Source: Actinomycetes bacterium
GTDB lineage: Bacteria; Actinomycetota; Acidimicrobiia; Acidimicrobiales; RAAP-2
DNA length: 64,000 nt
Reading direction: 5' to 3'
Assembly (NCBI GenBank): GCA_021777285.1
Contig: JAJYDR010000002.1
Span: 1 to 64,000 of the forward strand
The position numbers were made by a program, and so were the translations under genes. Numbering within the stretch: position 1 is the first letter of the stretch; each line of letters starts with the position of its first letter. Positions 24,317 through 36,726 of the stretch are shown in pieces. Below the pieces are notes generated by a model. The model was not told the origin of the DNA. It made no database searches and worked only from the letters and a program-made list of their open reading frames with translations.

Positions 24317-26527
24317 ATGGTGAGCTTGACGTCACGATCGCGGGACGACGCTGCGCTCGTTGGTTCCGTCGATCGCATCGTCGCGCGCTTCCGCGAGCAC
24401 CACGTCGACGGCGACGCCGAGATCATCCGCCGGGCCGGTCTGGCGGCGATTGCGGCCCACGAGGGTCAGCTTCGCCGCACGGGCGAGCCCTACGTCACCC
24501 ACCCCATCGCGGTGGCCGGCATCGTGGCCGACCTGGGCCTGGACGCCCCGACGATCGCGGCCGCGCTCCTGCACGACGCCGTCGAGGACACGGGCATGAC
24601 GACGAGTTGGCTGTCGCGCGAGTTCGGCGAGCAGGTCGCGGCCGTCGTGGACGGGGTCACCAAGCTCGATCGCCTCGAATTCGACTCCAAAGAGGCCCAG
24701 CAGGCCGCGACGATCCGCAAGATGTTCATCGCGATGGCCCGGGACTGGCGGGTGCTGATCATCAAGCTCGCGGACCGGCTGCACAACATGCGCACGATCT
24801 CGGTCATGCCCATGCACCGCCAGCGCGCGATCGCCCAGGAGACCCTCGACGTCTACGCGCCCCTCGCGCACCGGCTCGGCGTCCAGCAGGTCAAGTGGCA
24901 GCTCGAGGACCTGAGCTTCGCCACCCTGCACCCCAAGCGCTACGCCGAGATCGAGCAGATGGTCGCCGCGCGCCAGCCCGAGCGCGAGGCCTACCTCCAC
25001 GAGGTGATGGACGCCCTGATCGCCAAGGTCGAGGGCTTTGGCATCCGCGCCGACGTGCGCGGACGGCCGAAGCACCTCTGGAGCATCTACGAGAAGATGG
25101 TCGTCGGGGGCAAGGAGTTCGACGAGATCTTCGACCTCGTCGGTCTGCGGGTCATCGTCGAGGAGGAACGCGACTGCTGGGCGGTGCTCGGCGCGATCCA
25201 CGCCCTCTGGTCGCCGGTCCAGGGCCGCTTCAAGGACTACATCAACTCGCCCAAGTTCAACCTGTACCAGTCCCTGCACACGACGGTGATCGGGCCGCGG
25301 GGCAAGTCCGTCGAGGTGCAGGTGCGCACCCAGGAGATGCACCGGCGCGCCGAGTTCGGCATCGCGGCCCACTGGGGCTACAAGGAAGGCGCCTCCACCA
25401 AGGAGATCGCCTGGATGCAGCGCCTGGCCGACGTCGAGCAGGAGGAGGACGACCCGATCGCCTTCCTCGAAGCACTGAAGCTCGACCTCGGCAACGACGA
25501 GGTCTACGTCTTCACCCCCAAGGGGCGCGTCATCGCCCTCGTGGAGGGCGCCACCCCGATCGACTTCGCCTACGCGGTGCACACCGAGGTCGGCCACCAC
25601 TGCGTTGGCGCCAAGGTCAACGGCCGCCTGGTGCCCCTGGACACCGTGCTGCACTCGGCCGACGTCGTCGAGATCGTCACGAGCAAGCACCAGTCGGCGG
25701 GCCCCTCGCGCGACTGGCTCAAGATCGCCAAGTCGTCGCGGGCCAAGTCCAAGATCCGCCAGTGGTTCCAGCGCGAGCGGCGCGAGGACGCCATCGAGGG
25801 CGGGCGCGAGGAGCTGATCAAGGCGCTGCGCCGCGAGGGGCTGCCGATCGCGACCTCGCTCGCCTCGAGCGCGCTCGACGCGGTGATCACCTCGCTCAAC
25901 CTCGAGGACCTGGACGCGCTCTTCATGTCCATCGACAGCGGGCAGATCTCGGCGCTCGCGGTCGTCCAGCGGCTCGTGCGCGAACTGCACGGCGGCGAGG
26001 CCGAGCAGCTGCCGACGACGGTGACCAAGATGCCGCGCACCAACCGGTCGGCGCGGCGCACGGCGGGGGTCTACGTCGAGGGGCTCGACGACGTGATGGT
26101 CCACCTGGCGCGGTGCTGCTCGCCGGTGCCCGGGGATGCCATCATGGGCTTCATCACCCAGGGCCGCGGGGTCTCGGTGCACCGCGACGACTGCTCGAAC
26201 GCGGTGGCGCTCGCGCACCGGTTGGGCGAGCGGATCATCGACGTCGAGTGGGACGGCTCGGTCGGCGGGCAGTACCGCGCGGTCCTCGAGGTCCTCGCCT
26301 TTGACCGCTCGCGACTGCTGCTCGACGTGTCCAAGGTCGTCGCCGAGTACCACCTCAACATCATCTCGAGCAGCTCGACGACCTCGGGCTCGCGCATCGT
26401 GCGCATGGTCTTTGACGTCGAACTCGCCGATCCCACGCACCTGTCGAGCCTGCTCGGCGCCTTAAAGGCCGTCGACGGGGTCTTTGACGCCTTCCGCCAG
26501 ATTCCCGGACAGAATAAAGGAACATGA
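24317..26527 (+). CDS. rel: Bifunctional (p)ppGpp synthetase/hydrolase Rel
   Basis: This 736-residue long RSH protein carries an HD hydrolase domain with intact HDAVEDT at 86-92 and KLADRLHNMRT. The synthetase domain follows with RGRPKHLWSIYEKM and FKDYINSPKFNLYQSLHT. Next come the TGS domain (VYVFTPKGRVIALVEGATPIDFAYA starts it), a zinc-finger-like cysteine pair (ARCCSPVPGD) and a C-terminal ACT domain. Both activities look intact, as expected for the single Rel of actinobacteria. It overlaps hisS by 4 bases (ATGA). Confidence 0.96.
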   Translation: MVSLTSRSRDDAALVGSVDRIVARFREHHVDGDAEIIRRAGLAAIAAHEGQLRRTGEPYVTHPIAVAGIVADLGLDAPTIAAALLHDAVEDTGMTTSWLSREFGEQVAAVVDGVTKLDRLEFDSKEAQQAATIRKMFIAMARDWRVLIIKLADRLHNMRTISVMPMHRQRAIAQETLDVYAPLAHRLGVQQVKWQLEDLSFATLHPKRYAEIEQMVAARQPEREAYLHEVMDALIAKVEGFGIRADVRGRPKHLWSIYEKMVVGGKEFDEIFDLVGLRVIVEEERDCWAVLGAIHALWSPVQGRFKDYINSPKFNLYQSLHTTVIGPRGKSVEVQVRTQEMHRRAEFGIAAHWGYKEGASTKEIAWMQRLADVEQEEDDPIAFLEALKLDLGNDEVYVFTPKGRVIALVEGATPIDFAYAVHTEVGHHCVGAKVNGRLVPLDTVLHSADVVEIVTSKHQSAGPSRDWLKIAKSSRAKSKIRQWFQRERREDAIEGGREELIKALRREGLPIATSLASSALDAVITSLNLEDLDALFMSIDSGQISALAVVQRLVRELHGGEAEQLPTTVTKMPRTNRSARRTAGVYVEGLDDVMVHLARCCSPVPGDAIMGFITQGRGVSVHRDDCSNAVALAHRLGERIIDVEWDGSVGGQYRAVLEVLAFDRSRLLLDVSKVVAEYHLNIISSSSTTSGSRIVRMVFDVELADPTHLSSLLGALKAVDGVFDAFRQIPGQNKGT

Positions 26528-27807
26528 ACGACTCGCCAGCGCAGTTCCGTGCCCCCGTGGGCACCCACGACGTCCTCGCCCCCGAGTCGGCAGTCTGGGA
26601 GGGCCTGATCGGGACCTTTTCGACCCTCGCCTATCGCTACGGCTTCTCGCTCGTGCTCACCCCGCTCTTCGAGGACGTCGGGGTCTTTAACCGCGGCATC
26701 GGCGAGACGAGCGAGGTGGCAACCAAGGAGATGTACGTCTTCACCGACCGGGGCAACCGGACCCTGGCGCTGCGCCCCGAGGGGACCGCGTCAGTGGTGC
26801 GCGCCTTCGTCCAACACCAGCCGCCCACGCCCTGGAAGGCGTGGTACGTCACGCCGGCCTTCCGCTACGAGCGGCCCCAGGCCGGTCGGTACCGCCAGCA
26901 CCACCAGCTCGGGGTCGAGGTGCTCGGCACCGAGGACCCGGCCGTGGACGTCGAGGTCATCGCGCTCGCGTGGCGGTTCTACGAGGCGCTCGGGCTTCGC
27001 CGGGTTCGCCTGCTGCTCAACTCGATGGGCCACGACGAGTGCCGGGGACGCTACGTGGAGCTCCTGCGGGCCCACCTGGCGGCGAACGCCTTGCAGCTCT
27101 GCGACGAGCACCGCGAGACCTGGGCGACCAACCCGCTGCGCGTGCTCGACTGCAAGCGCGAGGCCTGCCGCGAGGTCACCGAGCGCGGGCCGATGCTGCC
27201 CGACCACCTCTGTGAGGACTGCCGGGCGCACTTCGAGCGCGTCGTCGCGGGCCTGGGCCAGCTCGGGATCGAGTCGACCCTGTCGCCGCGCCTGGTGCGC
27301 GGCTTTGATTACTACACCCGTACCACCTTCGAGTTCGCCGCCGAGGCCCTCGACGGCGCCCAGAACGCGATCGGCGGCGGCGGGCGCTACGACAAGCTGG
27401 CCGAGCAGCTCGGCGGCCGCGCGACGAGCGGCATCGGCTTTGGCAGCGGCATTGAGCGGCTCCTGCTCGCGCGCGAGGCCGAAGGGGTGACGACGCCCCT
27501 GCTCGACCGCACGCCGGACGTCTTTGTGGTCGACACGACGCCCGAGGACGTCGCGACGCGCTACGCCGACGAGCTGCGCCGGGCCGGGCTCGCCGTGCAG
27601 CGGGCCTACGACCAGCGCTCGATGAAGGCCCAGATGAAGGCGGCCGACCGCTCGGGCGCGCGCTTCGCGGTGCTCGTGGGCCCCACGGAGCTCGCCGCGG
27701 GCCAGGTTACGATTAGGGACCTGCGAAGCGGGGACCATGACCAGACCCAGCGCAGCGTGGCGCACGACCAGCTCGTGGCGACGATGCTCGAACTAGTGAA
27801 GAAGTGA
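26524..27807 (+). CDS. hisS: Histidine--tRNA ligase
   Basis: This 427-residue class II synthetase has motif 1 region APVGTHDVLAPESAVWE, motif 2 YERPQAGRYRQHHQLGVE, the histidine motifs LVRGFDYYTRTTFEF and GGGGRYDKL, motif 3 SGIGFGSGIERLLLA and a C-terminal anticodon domain. A Cys-rich stretch (CKREACREV, LCEDCRAHFE) in the insertion domain is of zinc-ribbon appearance. The ATG overlaps the rel stop. Confidence 0.96.
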   Translation: MNDSPAQFRAPVGTHDVLAPESAVWEGLIGTFSTLAYRYGFSLVLTPLFEDVGVFNRGIGETSEVATKEMYVFTDRGNRTLALRPEGTASVVRAFVQHQPPTPWKAWYVTPAFRYERPQAGRYRQHHQLGVEVLGTEDPAVDVEVIALAWRFYEALGLRRVRLLLNSMGHDECRGRYVELLRAHLAANALQLCDEHRETWATNPLRVLDCKREACREVTERGPMLPDHLCEDCRAHFERVVAGLGQLGIESTLSPRLVRGFDYYTRTTFEFAAEALDGAQNAIGGGGRYDKLAEQLGGRATSGIGFGSGIERLLLAREAEGVTTPLLDRTPDVFVVDTTPEDVATRYADELRRAGLAVQRAYDQRSMKAQMKAADRSGARFAVLVGPTELAAGQVTIRDLRSGDHDQTQRSVAHDQLVATMLELVKK

Positions 27808-29555
27808 ACATGACTGTGACCGGTAGCGAAGCCACGAGTATGCGTGACGCCCTGTGCGCCTCGGTCAACGAAGCCATGATCGGCGAGCGTGTGACGGTGT
27901 GCGGCTGGGTCGCCAAGCGCCGCGAGCACGGCGAGCACCTGGCCTTCGTGGACGTGCGCGACCGCTCGGGCGTCCTGCAGGCCGTGGTCGAGGGATCGGT
28001 CGACGTGCGCAGCGAGTACGTCGTGCGCGTCACGGGAACCGTGTCGCGACGCCCCGAGGGGACGGTCAACGTGCGCCTCGCCACCGGGCAGGTGGAGCTG
28101 AGCGACTGCGTCGTCGAGGTGCTGTCGGCCGCCGAGCCGCCGCCGTTCCAACTCGACGACCGCGCGAGCATCGACGAGCAGGTCCGCCTGCGGTTCCGCT
28201 TCCTCGACCTGCGCCGCGACGCGATGCAGCGCAACCTGCGCCTGCGCGCGAGCGTGAACCGCGCGCTGCGGCGCGCCATGGACGACCAGGACTTCTGCGA
28301 GGTCGAGACGCCGCTACTCTGGGCGCCGACCCCCGAAGGCGCCCGGGAGTTCGTGGTGCCCTCGCGCCTGCACGACGGCGAGTTCTACGTGCTGCCCCAG
28401 AGCCCCCAGATCGCCAAGCAGCTCCTGATGGTGGGCGGCTTTGACCGCTACTACCAGATCGCGCGCTGCCTGCGCGACGAGGACCTGCGCGCGGACCGCC
28501 AGTTCGAGTTCACCCAGCTCGACATCGAGGCGAGCTTCGTGAGCCAAGAGGACATCATGGGCTTCGTCTCGCGCGCGGTGCTCGACGCGGCCGAGGTCGC
28601 CACCGGCGAGCGCCCGACCACGATCGACACGATGACCTGGGCCGAGGCGCTCGAGCACTACGGCACCGACAAGCCCGACCTGCGTTTTGCCATGACCCTG
28701 CAGGACCTCTCGGCGGCCTTCGCGGGCACGTCGGTGAAGGCCTTCGCCGCCCCGACGGTGAAGGCGATCAGGGTCACCGACGGCGCCTCGTTCGCACGCA
28801 GCCGGCTCGACCAGCTCACTGAGCAGGCGAAGTCACTGGGCGCCAAGGGCCTCGCCTGGTTCCGCGTGACCGCTGACGGGCTCGACTCGCCGCTCGACCG
28901 GTTCCTTGCTGACGAGGAGCGCCTCGCGATCAGGGCCGTCGACGGCGCGGGGGAGGGCGACCTCGTGCTCGTGGTCGCCGACGAGCACGACCTGGCCTGC
29001 CGGGTGCTCGGCGCGCTGCGCGTCGCCATCGGTGCGCCGCCGGTGAGCGAGGGACCCCACCGGTACCTGTGGGTGACGGAGTTCCCGATGTTCGAGGGCG
29101 TGGACGACGACGGCAACCTGATGGCGGCCCACCACCCCTTCACGATGCCCCACCCCGACGACCTCGACCTGATCGAGACCGACCCATTACACGTTCGCTC
29201 CCAGGCCTACGACTTGGTGCTCAACGGTTGGGAGCTCGGCAGCGGTTCGGTACGTATCCACCGAGCCGACATCCAGTCACGGATCTTCACGGCGCTCGGC
29301 ATCACCGACGAGGAGGCGGCGAGCCGCTTCGGGTTCCTGCTCGGGGCCTTCAAGTACGGTGCGCCGCCCCACGCGGGCTTCGCCTTCGGCATCGACCGGC
29401 TGGTGGCGATCTTTGCGGGCGAGGAGAACATCCGCGAGGTGATCGCCTACCCCAAGACCCAGTCGGGTGCGGACCTCATGACCGGCGCGCCCAAGGCGAT
29501 CGGCGAGCGCCAGCTGCGCGAACTGCACCTGCGCCTGGCACCGAAGGGTTCGTGA
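27804..29555 (+). CDS. aspS: Aspartate--tRNA ligase
   Basis: This bacterial-type enzyme is about 583 residues: OB-fold anticodon domain (VTVCGWVAKRREHG), class II core with VETPLLWAPTPEGAREFVV, motif 2 FDRYYQIARCLRDEDLRADRQ (split by the loop), a GAD insertion domain and motif 3 GFAFGIDRLVAI. GTG 27804 overlaps the hisS stop; ATG 27810 and ATG 27840 are alternatives. The last gives the start most like other AspRS proteins, so the N-terminus is uncertain by up to 12 residues. Confidence 0.95.
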   Translation: MNMTVTGSEATSMRDALCASVNEAMIGERVTVCGWVAKRREHGEHLAFVDVRDRSGVLQAVVEGSVDVRSEYVVRVTGTVSRRPEGTVNVRLATGQVELSDCVVEVLSAAEPPPFQLDDRASIDEQVRLRFRFLDLRRDAMQRNLRLRASVNRALRRAMDDQDFCEVETPLLWAPTPEGAREFVVPSRLHDGEFYVLPQSPQIAKQLLMVGGFDRYYQIARCLRDEDLRADRQFEFTQLDIEASFVSQEDIMGFVSRAVLDAAEVATGERPTTIDTMTWAEALEHYGTDKPDLRFAMTLQDLSAAFAGTSVKAFAAPTVKAIRVTDGASFARSRLDQLTEQAKSLGAKGLAWFRVTADGLDSPLDRFLADEERLAIRAVDGAGEGDLVLVVADEHDLACRVLGALRVAIGAPPVSEGPHRYLWVTEFPMFEGVDDDGNLMAAHHPFTMPHPDDLDLIETDPLHVRSQAYDLVLNGWELGSGSVRIHRADIQSRIFTALGITDEEAASRFGFLLGAFKYGAPPHAGFAFGIDRLVAIFAGEENIREVIAYPKTQSGADLMTGAPKAIGERQLRELHLRLAPKGS

Positions 29556-30865
29556 CGTCGCTGTTCGACGACGCCGCAAACGAGCGCCGCAAGCAATCGG
29601 CGCCCCTCGCTGAACTTCTGCGGCCGAACTCGCTCGACGAGGTCGTGGGCCAGGCCCACCTGGTCGGCACCGACGGCCCGATCCGGGCCATGGTCGCCGC
29701 CAAGCGGTTGACCTCGATGATCCTGTGGGGACCGGCCGGCACCGGCAAGACGACGATCGCGCGCCTGGTGGCCCGCGGCGCGGGCTACGAGATGGAGAGC
29801 CTGTCCGCGGTCTCCAGTGGCGTGCGCGACGTGCGCGAGGCCCTCGACCGGGCGCGAGCGCGCCTCGGCGAGCAGGGCCGCGCCACGGTCTTGTTCATCG
29901 ACGAGGTGCACCGGTTCAACAAGGCCCAACAGGACCTGCTGTTGCCGGCGACCGAGGCCGGCGACGTCGTCTTGATCGGCGCGACGACGGAGAATCCCTA
30001 CTTCGAGGTGAACGCCGCGCTGCTCAGCCGCTCGACGCTGTGGCGGCTCGTGCGCCTGGGTGAGGGTGACCTGCGGGCCCTCGTCGAGCGCGGGGCGCAG
30101 TTGCGCGCCGTGACGGTGAGCGAGGCCGCCGAGGAGGCCCTCGTCGAGTCGGGTGACGGCGACGCGCGCAGCGTGCTCACCACGCTCGACACCGCGGTCG
30201 TGCTCGCCGGCCCGGGCGGTGCCGTCGAAGTCGAACACGTGGTGCGCGCGCGCGACGGCCGGGTCTACCACCAGTCCCGCGATACCCACTACGACCAGGT
30301 GAGCGCCCTGATCAAGTCGATTCGCGGCTCGGACCCCGACGCCGCGCTCTACTGGCTCGTCACCCTGCTCGAGAGCGGCGAGAGCGCGCGGTTCATCGCG
30401 AGGCGCCTCGTGATCCTCGCGAGCGAGGACGTCGGGCTCGCCGATCCGCGCGCGCTGCTCACGGCCCAGGCCGGGGCGAGCGCGATCGAGCTCGTCGGCC
30501 TGCCCGAGGCGCGCCTCACCCTCGCGCACGTCACGATTGCCCTCGCGCTGGCGCCCAAGAGCAACAGCGTGACCCGGGCGCTCGGCGAGGCGACCGCGGC
30601 GGTGCGCCGCGGCGGGGCTGACGTGCCCGACCACCTGCGCGACGCGCACTACGCGAGTGCCGCGAGCGAAGGGTTCGGCGTCGAGTACCGCTACCCCCAC
30701 CACGATCCGATGAGCTGGGTCGACCAGCAGTACTTGCCGGACCACCTGGTCGGCACGGCCTTCTTCGAGCCGTCGGCCCATGGCGAGGAGTCGGCGACGG
30801 TGCGCGACTGGCGGGCGCGCACGCACCGTCGGGACCCGGGAACGACGGGGCCGCCAGTAGAGTAA
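29552..30865 (+). CDS. rarA: Replication-associated recombination protein RarA (MgsA)
   Basis: This 437-residue AAA+ ATPase is related to clamp loaders and acts at stalled replication forks. It has LAELLRPNSLDEVVGQAHL, Walker A GPAGTGKTT, Walker B FIDEVHRFNKAQQD, sensor 1 IGATTENPYFEV, and a C-terminal tetramerisation part (YDQVSALIKSIRGSDPDAA). GTG 29552 overlaps the aspS stop (GTGA). Longer in-frame starts lie inside aspS and are rejected. Confidence 0.95.
   Translation: MTSLFDDAANERRKQSAPLAELLRPNSLDEVVGQAHLVGTDGPIRAMVAAKRLTSMILWGPAGTGKTTIARLVARGAGYEMESLSAVSSGVRDVREALDRARARLGEQGRATVLFIDEVHRFNKAQQDLLLPATEAGDVVLIGATTENPYFEVNAALLSRSTLWRLVRLGEGDLRALVERGAQLRAVTVSEAAEEALVESGDGDARSVLTTLDTAVVLAGPGGAVEVEHVVRARDGRVYHQSRDTHYDQVSALIKSIRGSDPDAALYWLVTLLESGESARFIARRLVILASEDVGLADPRALLTAQAGASAIELVGLPEARLTLAHVTIALALAPKSNSVTRALGEATAAVRRGGADVPDHLRDAHYASAASEGFGVEYRYPHHDPMSWVDQQYLPDHLVGTAFFEPSAHGEESATVRDWRARTHRRDPGTTGPPVE
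30858..30863 (+). promoter_or_regulatory. Leaderless -10 of alaS
   Basis: TAGAGT is followed by 7 bases and the alaS GTG at 30871. It overlaps the last codons of rarA. Confidence 0.5.
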
Positions 30866-30870
30866 AGGCC

Positions 30871-33417
<2,547 letters not shown>

Positions 33418-33421
33418 CACC

Positions 33422-33838
33422 GTGGGACGCATACTCGGACTCGATCCCGGATCCAAGCGGTGCGGCGTGGCCATCAGCGATTCGGCGCGCACGATGGCCT
33501 TCCCGCGTCCGGCGCTCAGCGTGGACGACTCGTTGCTCGTGCGCATCGGCCAGATGGTCGACGAGGAGTTCGTCGACCTCGTCGTCGTCGGCCGGCCGGT
33601 CGCCCTGTCGGGTCGCGAGACCTCGAGCACGCTCATGGCCGACGGCCTCTTTCACGAGCTGCGCGCGGCACTGCACCACTCGACGGTGATCCAGTGGGAC
33701 GAACGGCTGACGACGCGCGAGGCGACCAGGGGACTGCACGCCGCGGGGCACCGTGCGGCCGACCACCGCGAGCGCATCGACAGCGCCGCCGCGGTGATCC
33801 TGCTCGAGCACTACCTCGACGGTCTCCGTGCGCCGTAA
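33422..33838 (+). CDS. ruvX: RuvX/YqgF Holliday junction resolvase-like protein
   Basis: This 138-residue RNase H-fold protein begins RILGLDPGSKRCGVAISD. It has VVVGRPVALSGRE, the WDERLTTREA block and a C-terminal DSAAAVILLEHYL. The family is linked to 16S rRNA 5' maturation and junction cleavage. GTG 33422 follows alaS by 4 bases. It overlaps mltG by 11 bases. Confidence 0.93.
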   Translation: MGRILGLDPGSKRCGVAISDSARTMAFPRPALSVDDSLLVRIGQMVDEEFVDLVVVGRPVALSGRETSSTLMADGLFHELRAALHHSTVIQWDERLTTREATRGLHAAGHRAADHRERIDSAAAVILLEHYLDGLRAP

Positions 33839-34814
33839 GACGCTGGGGTGGATCCTCGGCGGCGTCGTGGGCGTGGTACTGGTCGCCCTGGTGTGGTTCC
33901 TCCTGCAAGCCTACCCGCTCGGGGGTGAGGGCCGGCTGGTGCGTGTCACGGTGCACCCCGGCGACTCGCTCTCGGCGATCGCCGGTGAGCTGCACCACGC
34001 CGGGGTGATCGCGAGCCCGTTCGCCTTTCGACTCGACCTGCTGCTCGGCGCGCCCACGGTCTACCCGGGGACCTACCAGTTCCACCAGCGCTCGTCCTTC
34101 GCGGTGGTGAAGGGCGTCCTCGGCGCGCCGGTGATCACGATCACGCCCGGGCTCACCCTGCACGAGGTGGCCCTCCAGGTGGCCTCGCGCGAGGGCGCGA
34201 CCTACGCCGACCACTTCGTCGCCGACGCGACGGCCCTCGCGGCGACGAGTCCCTTTCACCCGTCGGGATCCCTCGAAGGGCTGATCGGCGCCGGCCAGTA
34301 CCGCATCACGCCCCAGTTGGGGCCGCGCCAGCTCCTCGCCGAGATGATCGCGGCGTTCAACGCCCAGGCCGCCGCCCTCGGGCTCGACTCGAGCACGACG
34401 CGCGCGGGTCTGGACGCGTATCAGCTGATCACCGCGGCGTCGATCGTCGACAAGGAGGGCTACTACCCTCGGAACATGCCCAAGGTCGCCCGGGTGATCT
34501 TCAACCGCCTCGCGCGAGGCGGCCCGCTGCAGATGGACGCGACGGTGCTCTACGCGCTCGGCATGGACGGCGGGACCGTCACCCACGCGATGCTCAAGAC
34601 CAAGTCGCCCTACAACACCTATCTGGTGAACGGTCTCACCCCGACGCCGATCTGCACGGTCTCGAGCGACGCGCTGCGCGCCGTGCTCGATCCGCCGCCC
34701 GGTCCGTGGCTCTACTTCACGGTCGTCAATCGCTCGGGCACCGAGGCCTTCGCGACGACCTTCGCCCAGCAGCTGGCCAACGAGCGCATCGCCGCGGCGA
34801 ACGGGGTGCGATGA
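33828..34814 (+). CDS. mltG: Endolytic murein transglycosylase MltG
   Basis: This 328-residue protein has an N-terminal membrane helix at about 7-28, a LysM-like region (VTVHPGDSLSAIAGELHHAGVI starts it) and the YceG catalytic domain. The catalytic glutamate lies in AASIVDKEGYYP, and the C-terminal motif KTKSPYNTYLVNGLTPTPIC is typical. It cuts nascent glycan strands in the cell wall. GTG 33828 lies inside the end of ruvX, and the stop overlaps aroE (ATGA). Confidence 0.93.
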   Translation: MRRKTLGWILGGVVGVVLVALVWFLLQAYPLGGEGRLVRVTVHPGDSLSAIAGELHHAGVIASPFAFRLDLLLGAPTVYPGTYQFHQRSSFAVVKGVLGAPVITITPGLTLHEVALQVASREGATYADHFVADATALAATSPFHPSGSLEGLIGAGQYRITPQLGPRQLLAEMIAAFNAQAAALGLDSSTTRAGLDAYQLITAASIVDKEGYYPRNMPKVARVIFNRLARGGPLQMDATVLYALGMDGGTVTHAMLKTKSPYNTYLVNGLTPTPICTVSSDALRAVLDPPPGPWLYFTVVNRSGTEAFATTFAQQLANERIAAANGVR

Positions 34815-35587
34815 ACTGGCGCGTCGGCGTCATCGGCTCGCCGATCGCCCACTCGCTGTCGCCCCAGCTGCACGAGGCCGGCATGGCGATCGCCGGGGTG
34901 ACGGGAACCTCGACGCGCATCGAGGTGCGCAGCGGGGACGTGGCGCGAGTGGCCGAACTGCTCGCGGGACCCTTTGACGCCCTGTCGGTCACGATGCCGC
35001 TCAAGACCCAGGTGCTGGCGCTGTGTGACGAGCTCGACGACACGGCGCGCCGGATCGGAGCCGTCAACTCGCTGCTCGTGCGCGACGGGCGCATCGAAGG
35101 CGCGAACACCGACGGCGCGGGCTTCGTCGACGCCCTCGCGGGTGAGCTCGGGTTCTCGGTTGACAGCCGGTCGGTCGTCGTGCTCGGTGCCGGCGGCGCT
35201 GCGCGGTCGATCGTCGACGCCCTCGCGGCGGCCGGCGCGACTCGGATCGGCCTGCTCGGGCGCAACCCGGAAACGGTGAAGGCACTGGCGGTGGCCTATG
35301 ACGTCGTGCACGAGGGCGTCCTCGGTGATGAAGCGGCTGATCTCATTGTCAACACGACGCCCGTTGCCGGCCGGGTCGTGGCGCCGGCACTTCGCGCGAG
35401 GCCCGGCGCGGTGGCGGTCGATATAACGTATGAACCACGGGTATCGGCCTGGATGGCGCAGTACGAAGAGAGCGGTTGTCGAGTGGTGAATGGTCTTGCG
35501 ATGCTGGCGTACCAGGCCGCTCGCCAGCTCTCGTGGTGGTTCGAGGTACCCGTTGACGGGGCCGCGCTGCTCGGAGCGATCCAGTGA
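34811..35587 (+). CDS. aroE: Shikimate dehydrogenase
   Basis: This 258-residue NADPH enzyme converts 3-dehydroshikimate to shikimate in aromatic amino acid synthesis. It has VIGSPIAHSLSPQLHEAG, the catalytic lysine in SVTMPLKTQ, the GANTDGAGF aspartate, and nucleotide-binding GAGGAARSIV. Its ATG overlaps the mltG stop, and its stop overlaps the SEDS gene start. Confidence 0.95.
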   Translation: MNWRVGVIGSPIAHSLSPQLHEAGMAIAGVTGTSTRIEVRSGDVARVAELLAGPFDALSVTMPLKTQVLALCDELDDTARRIGAVNSLLVRDGRIEGANTDGAGFVDALAGELGFSVDSRSVVVLGAGGAARSIVDALAAAGATRIGLLGRNPETVKALAVAYDVVHEGVLGDEAADLIVNTTPVAGRVVAPALRARPGAVAVDITYEPRVSAWMAQYEESGCRVVNGLAMLAYQAARQLSWWFEVPVDGAALLGAIQ

Positions 35588-36726
35588 GTGACACCCTGAG
35601 CGCCATCACCTCGCGGATTCGCGGGCGCGAATCGATGGACCGGAGCCTCTTCGCGGGGCTCGTGCTGCTGGGGCTGATCGGCGTGGTGATGATCTATTCG
35701 GCGACGCGCACCGCGCTCGTGAACGCCGGCTACAACCCGCACTACTACCTCGAGCGCCAGGGCATCTTCGTCTTGGCGGGCGTGCTACTCATGTACGGCA
35801 TCTCGCGCGTGGACTACCGGCGACTCGAGATCCTCGCGACGCCGCTGTACGTGATAGCGCTCTTCGCCCTGGCGGGGGTCTTCGTCGCCGGCCAGAGCGC
35901 ACTCGGCGCGCAGCGCTGGTACAACCTGGGCTTCATCCAGGTCCAGCCGAGCGAGTTCACGGTGCTGGTGATCATCCTCGCGGTCTCGACCTACACCCAG
36001 CGCCGCGCCGACGGCCTGACGATGTATGACGTGCTGCGCATCCTCGTGATGGGCGGCACGCCGCTGCTCTTGATCGTGCTCCAGCCCGACCTCGGCACCG
36101 CGATCATCATCGTGCTCGTGGTCGCCGCGATGATGGTGATCGCCGGGGTGCCGCCGCGCTTCATGACCTTCCTCGCGATCATGGGCTCGGTCGGGGTCGC
36201 CGGGGCGATCTACTTCGACCTGCTGCACAAGTACCAGGTGGACCGCTTCGTCTCGTTCCTCAACCAGAACTCGACCAACCCCGCGCTCGCGCCGCTGATC
36301 TACGAGGTCTCCAACGCCAAGAGCGCCATCGGCTCGGGCGGGCTGCACGGCGCGGGGCTCTTCCAGGGGCTCCAGACCGTGCTCGGCTACGTCCCCGAGC
36401 AGCGCACCGACTTCATCTTCACCGCCATCGGCGAGCAGCTCGGCTTCATCGGCTCGCTCCTGATCGTGCTGCTGCTCGCCTTCGTGGCCTTTCGCATGTT
36501 CCGGATCGGGCGCACCGCTAAGGACACCATGGGCCGAGTCCTCGGGCTCGGCGTGTTCATCTTCTTCGCCTTCAGCTGCTTCGAGAACATCGGGATGACC
36601 ATGGGTATCATGCCGGTGACGGGGATCCCGCTGCCGCTGCTCAGCTACGGCGGGTCGGCGGTCCTGGTGTTCTACAGCGCGGGCGGGCTGGTCCTGTCGG
36701 TCTCGAGGCGAAGGGGAGGGTCGTGA
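35584..36726 (+). CDS. rodA: SEDS peptidoglycan glycosyltransferase, RodA type
   Basis: This 380-residue membrane protein with about 10 helices polymerises lipid II during elongation. It shows GAQRWYNLGFIQVQPSEF, the catalytic-Asp motif LQPDLGTAIIIV, and the C-terminal PVTGIPLPLLSYGGSAVL. GTG 35584 overlaps the aroE stop. No partner class B penicillin-binding protein is adjacent. It is shorter than the second SEDS protein at 37189-38559 and closer to classic RodA. Confidence 0.9.
   Translation: MSDTLSAITSRIRGRESMDRSLFAGLVLLGLIGVVMIYSATRTALVNAGYNPHYYLERQGIFVLAGVLLMYGISRVDYRRLEILATPLYVIALFALAGVFVAGQSALGAQRWYNLGFIQVQPSEFTVLVIILAVSTYTQRRADGLTMYDVLRILVMGGTPLLLIVLQPDLGTAIIIVLVVAAMMVIAGVPPRFMTFLAIMGSVGVAGAIYFDLLHKYQVDRFVSFLNQNSTNPALAPLIYEVSNAKSAIGSGGLHGAGLFQGLQTVLGYVPEQRTDFIFTAIGEQLGFIGSLLIVLLLAFVAFRMFRIGRTAKDTMGRVLGLGVFIFFAFSCFENIGMTMGIMPVTGIPLPLLSYGGSAVLVFYSAGGLVLSVSRRRGGS

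Noticed and set aside
24317..26527. Possible split or monofunctional RelA
   Set aside because: The hydrolase HD motif and the synthetase motifs are both intact in one frame, so a bifunctional Rel is the better call.
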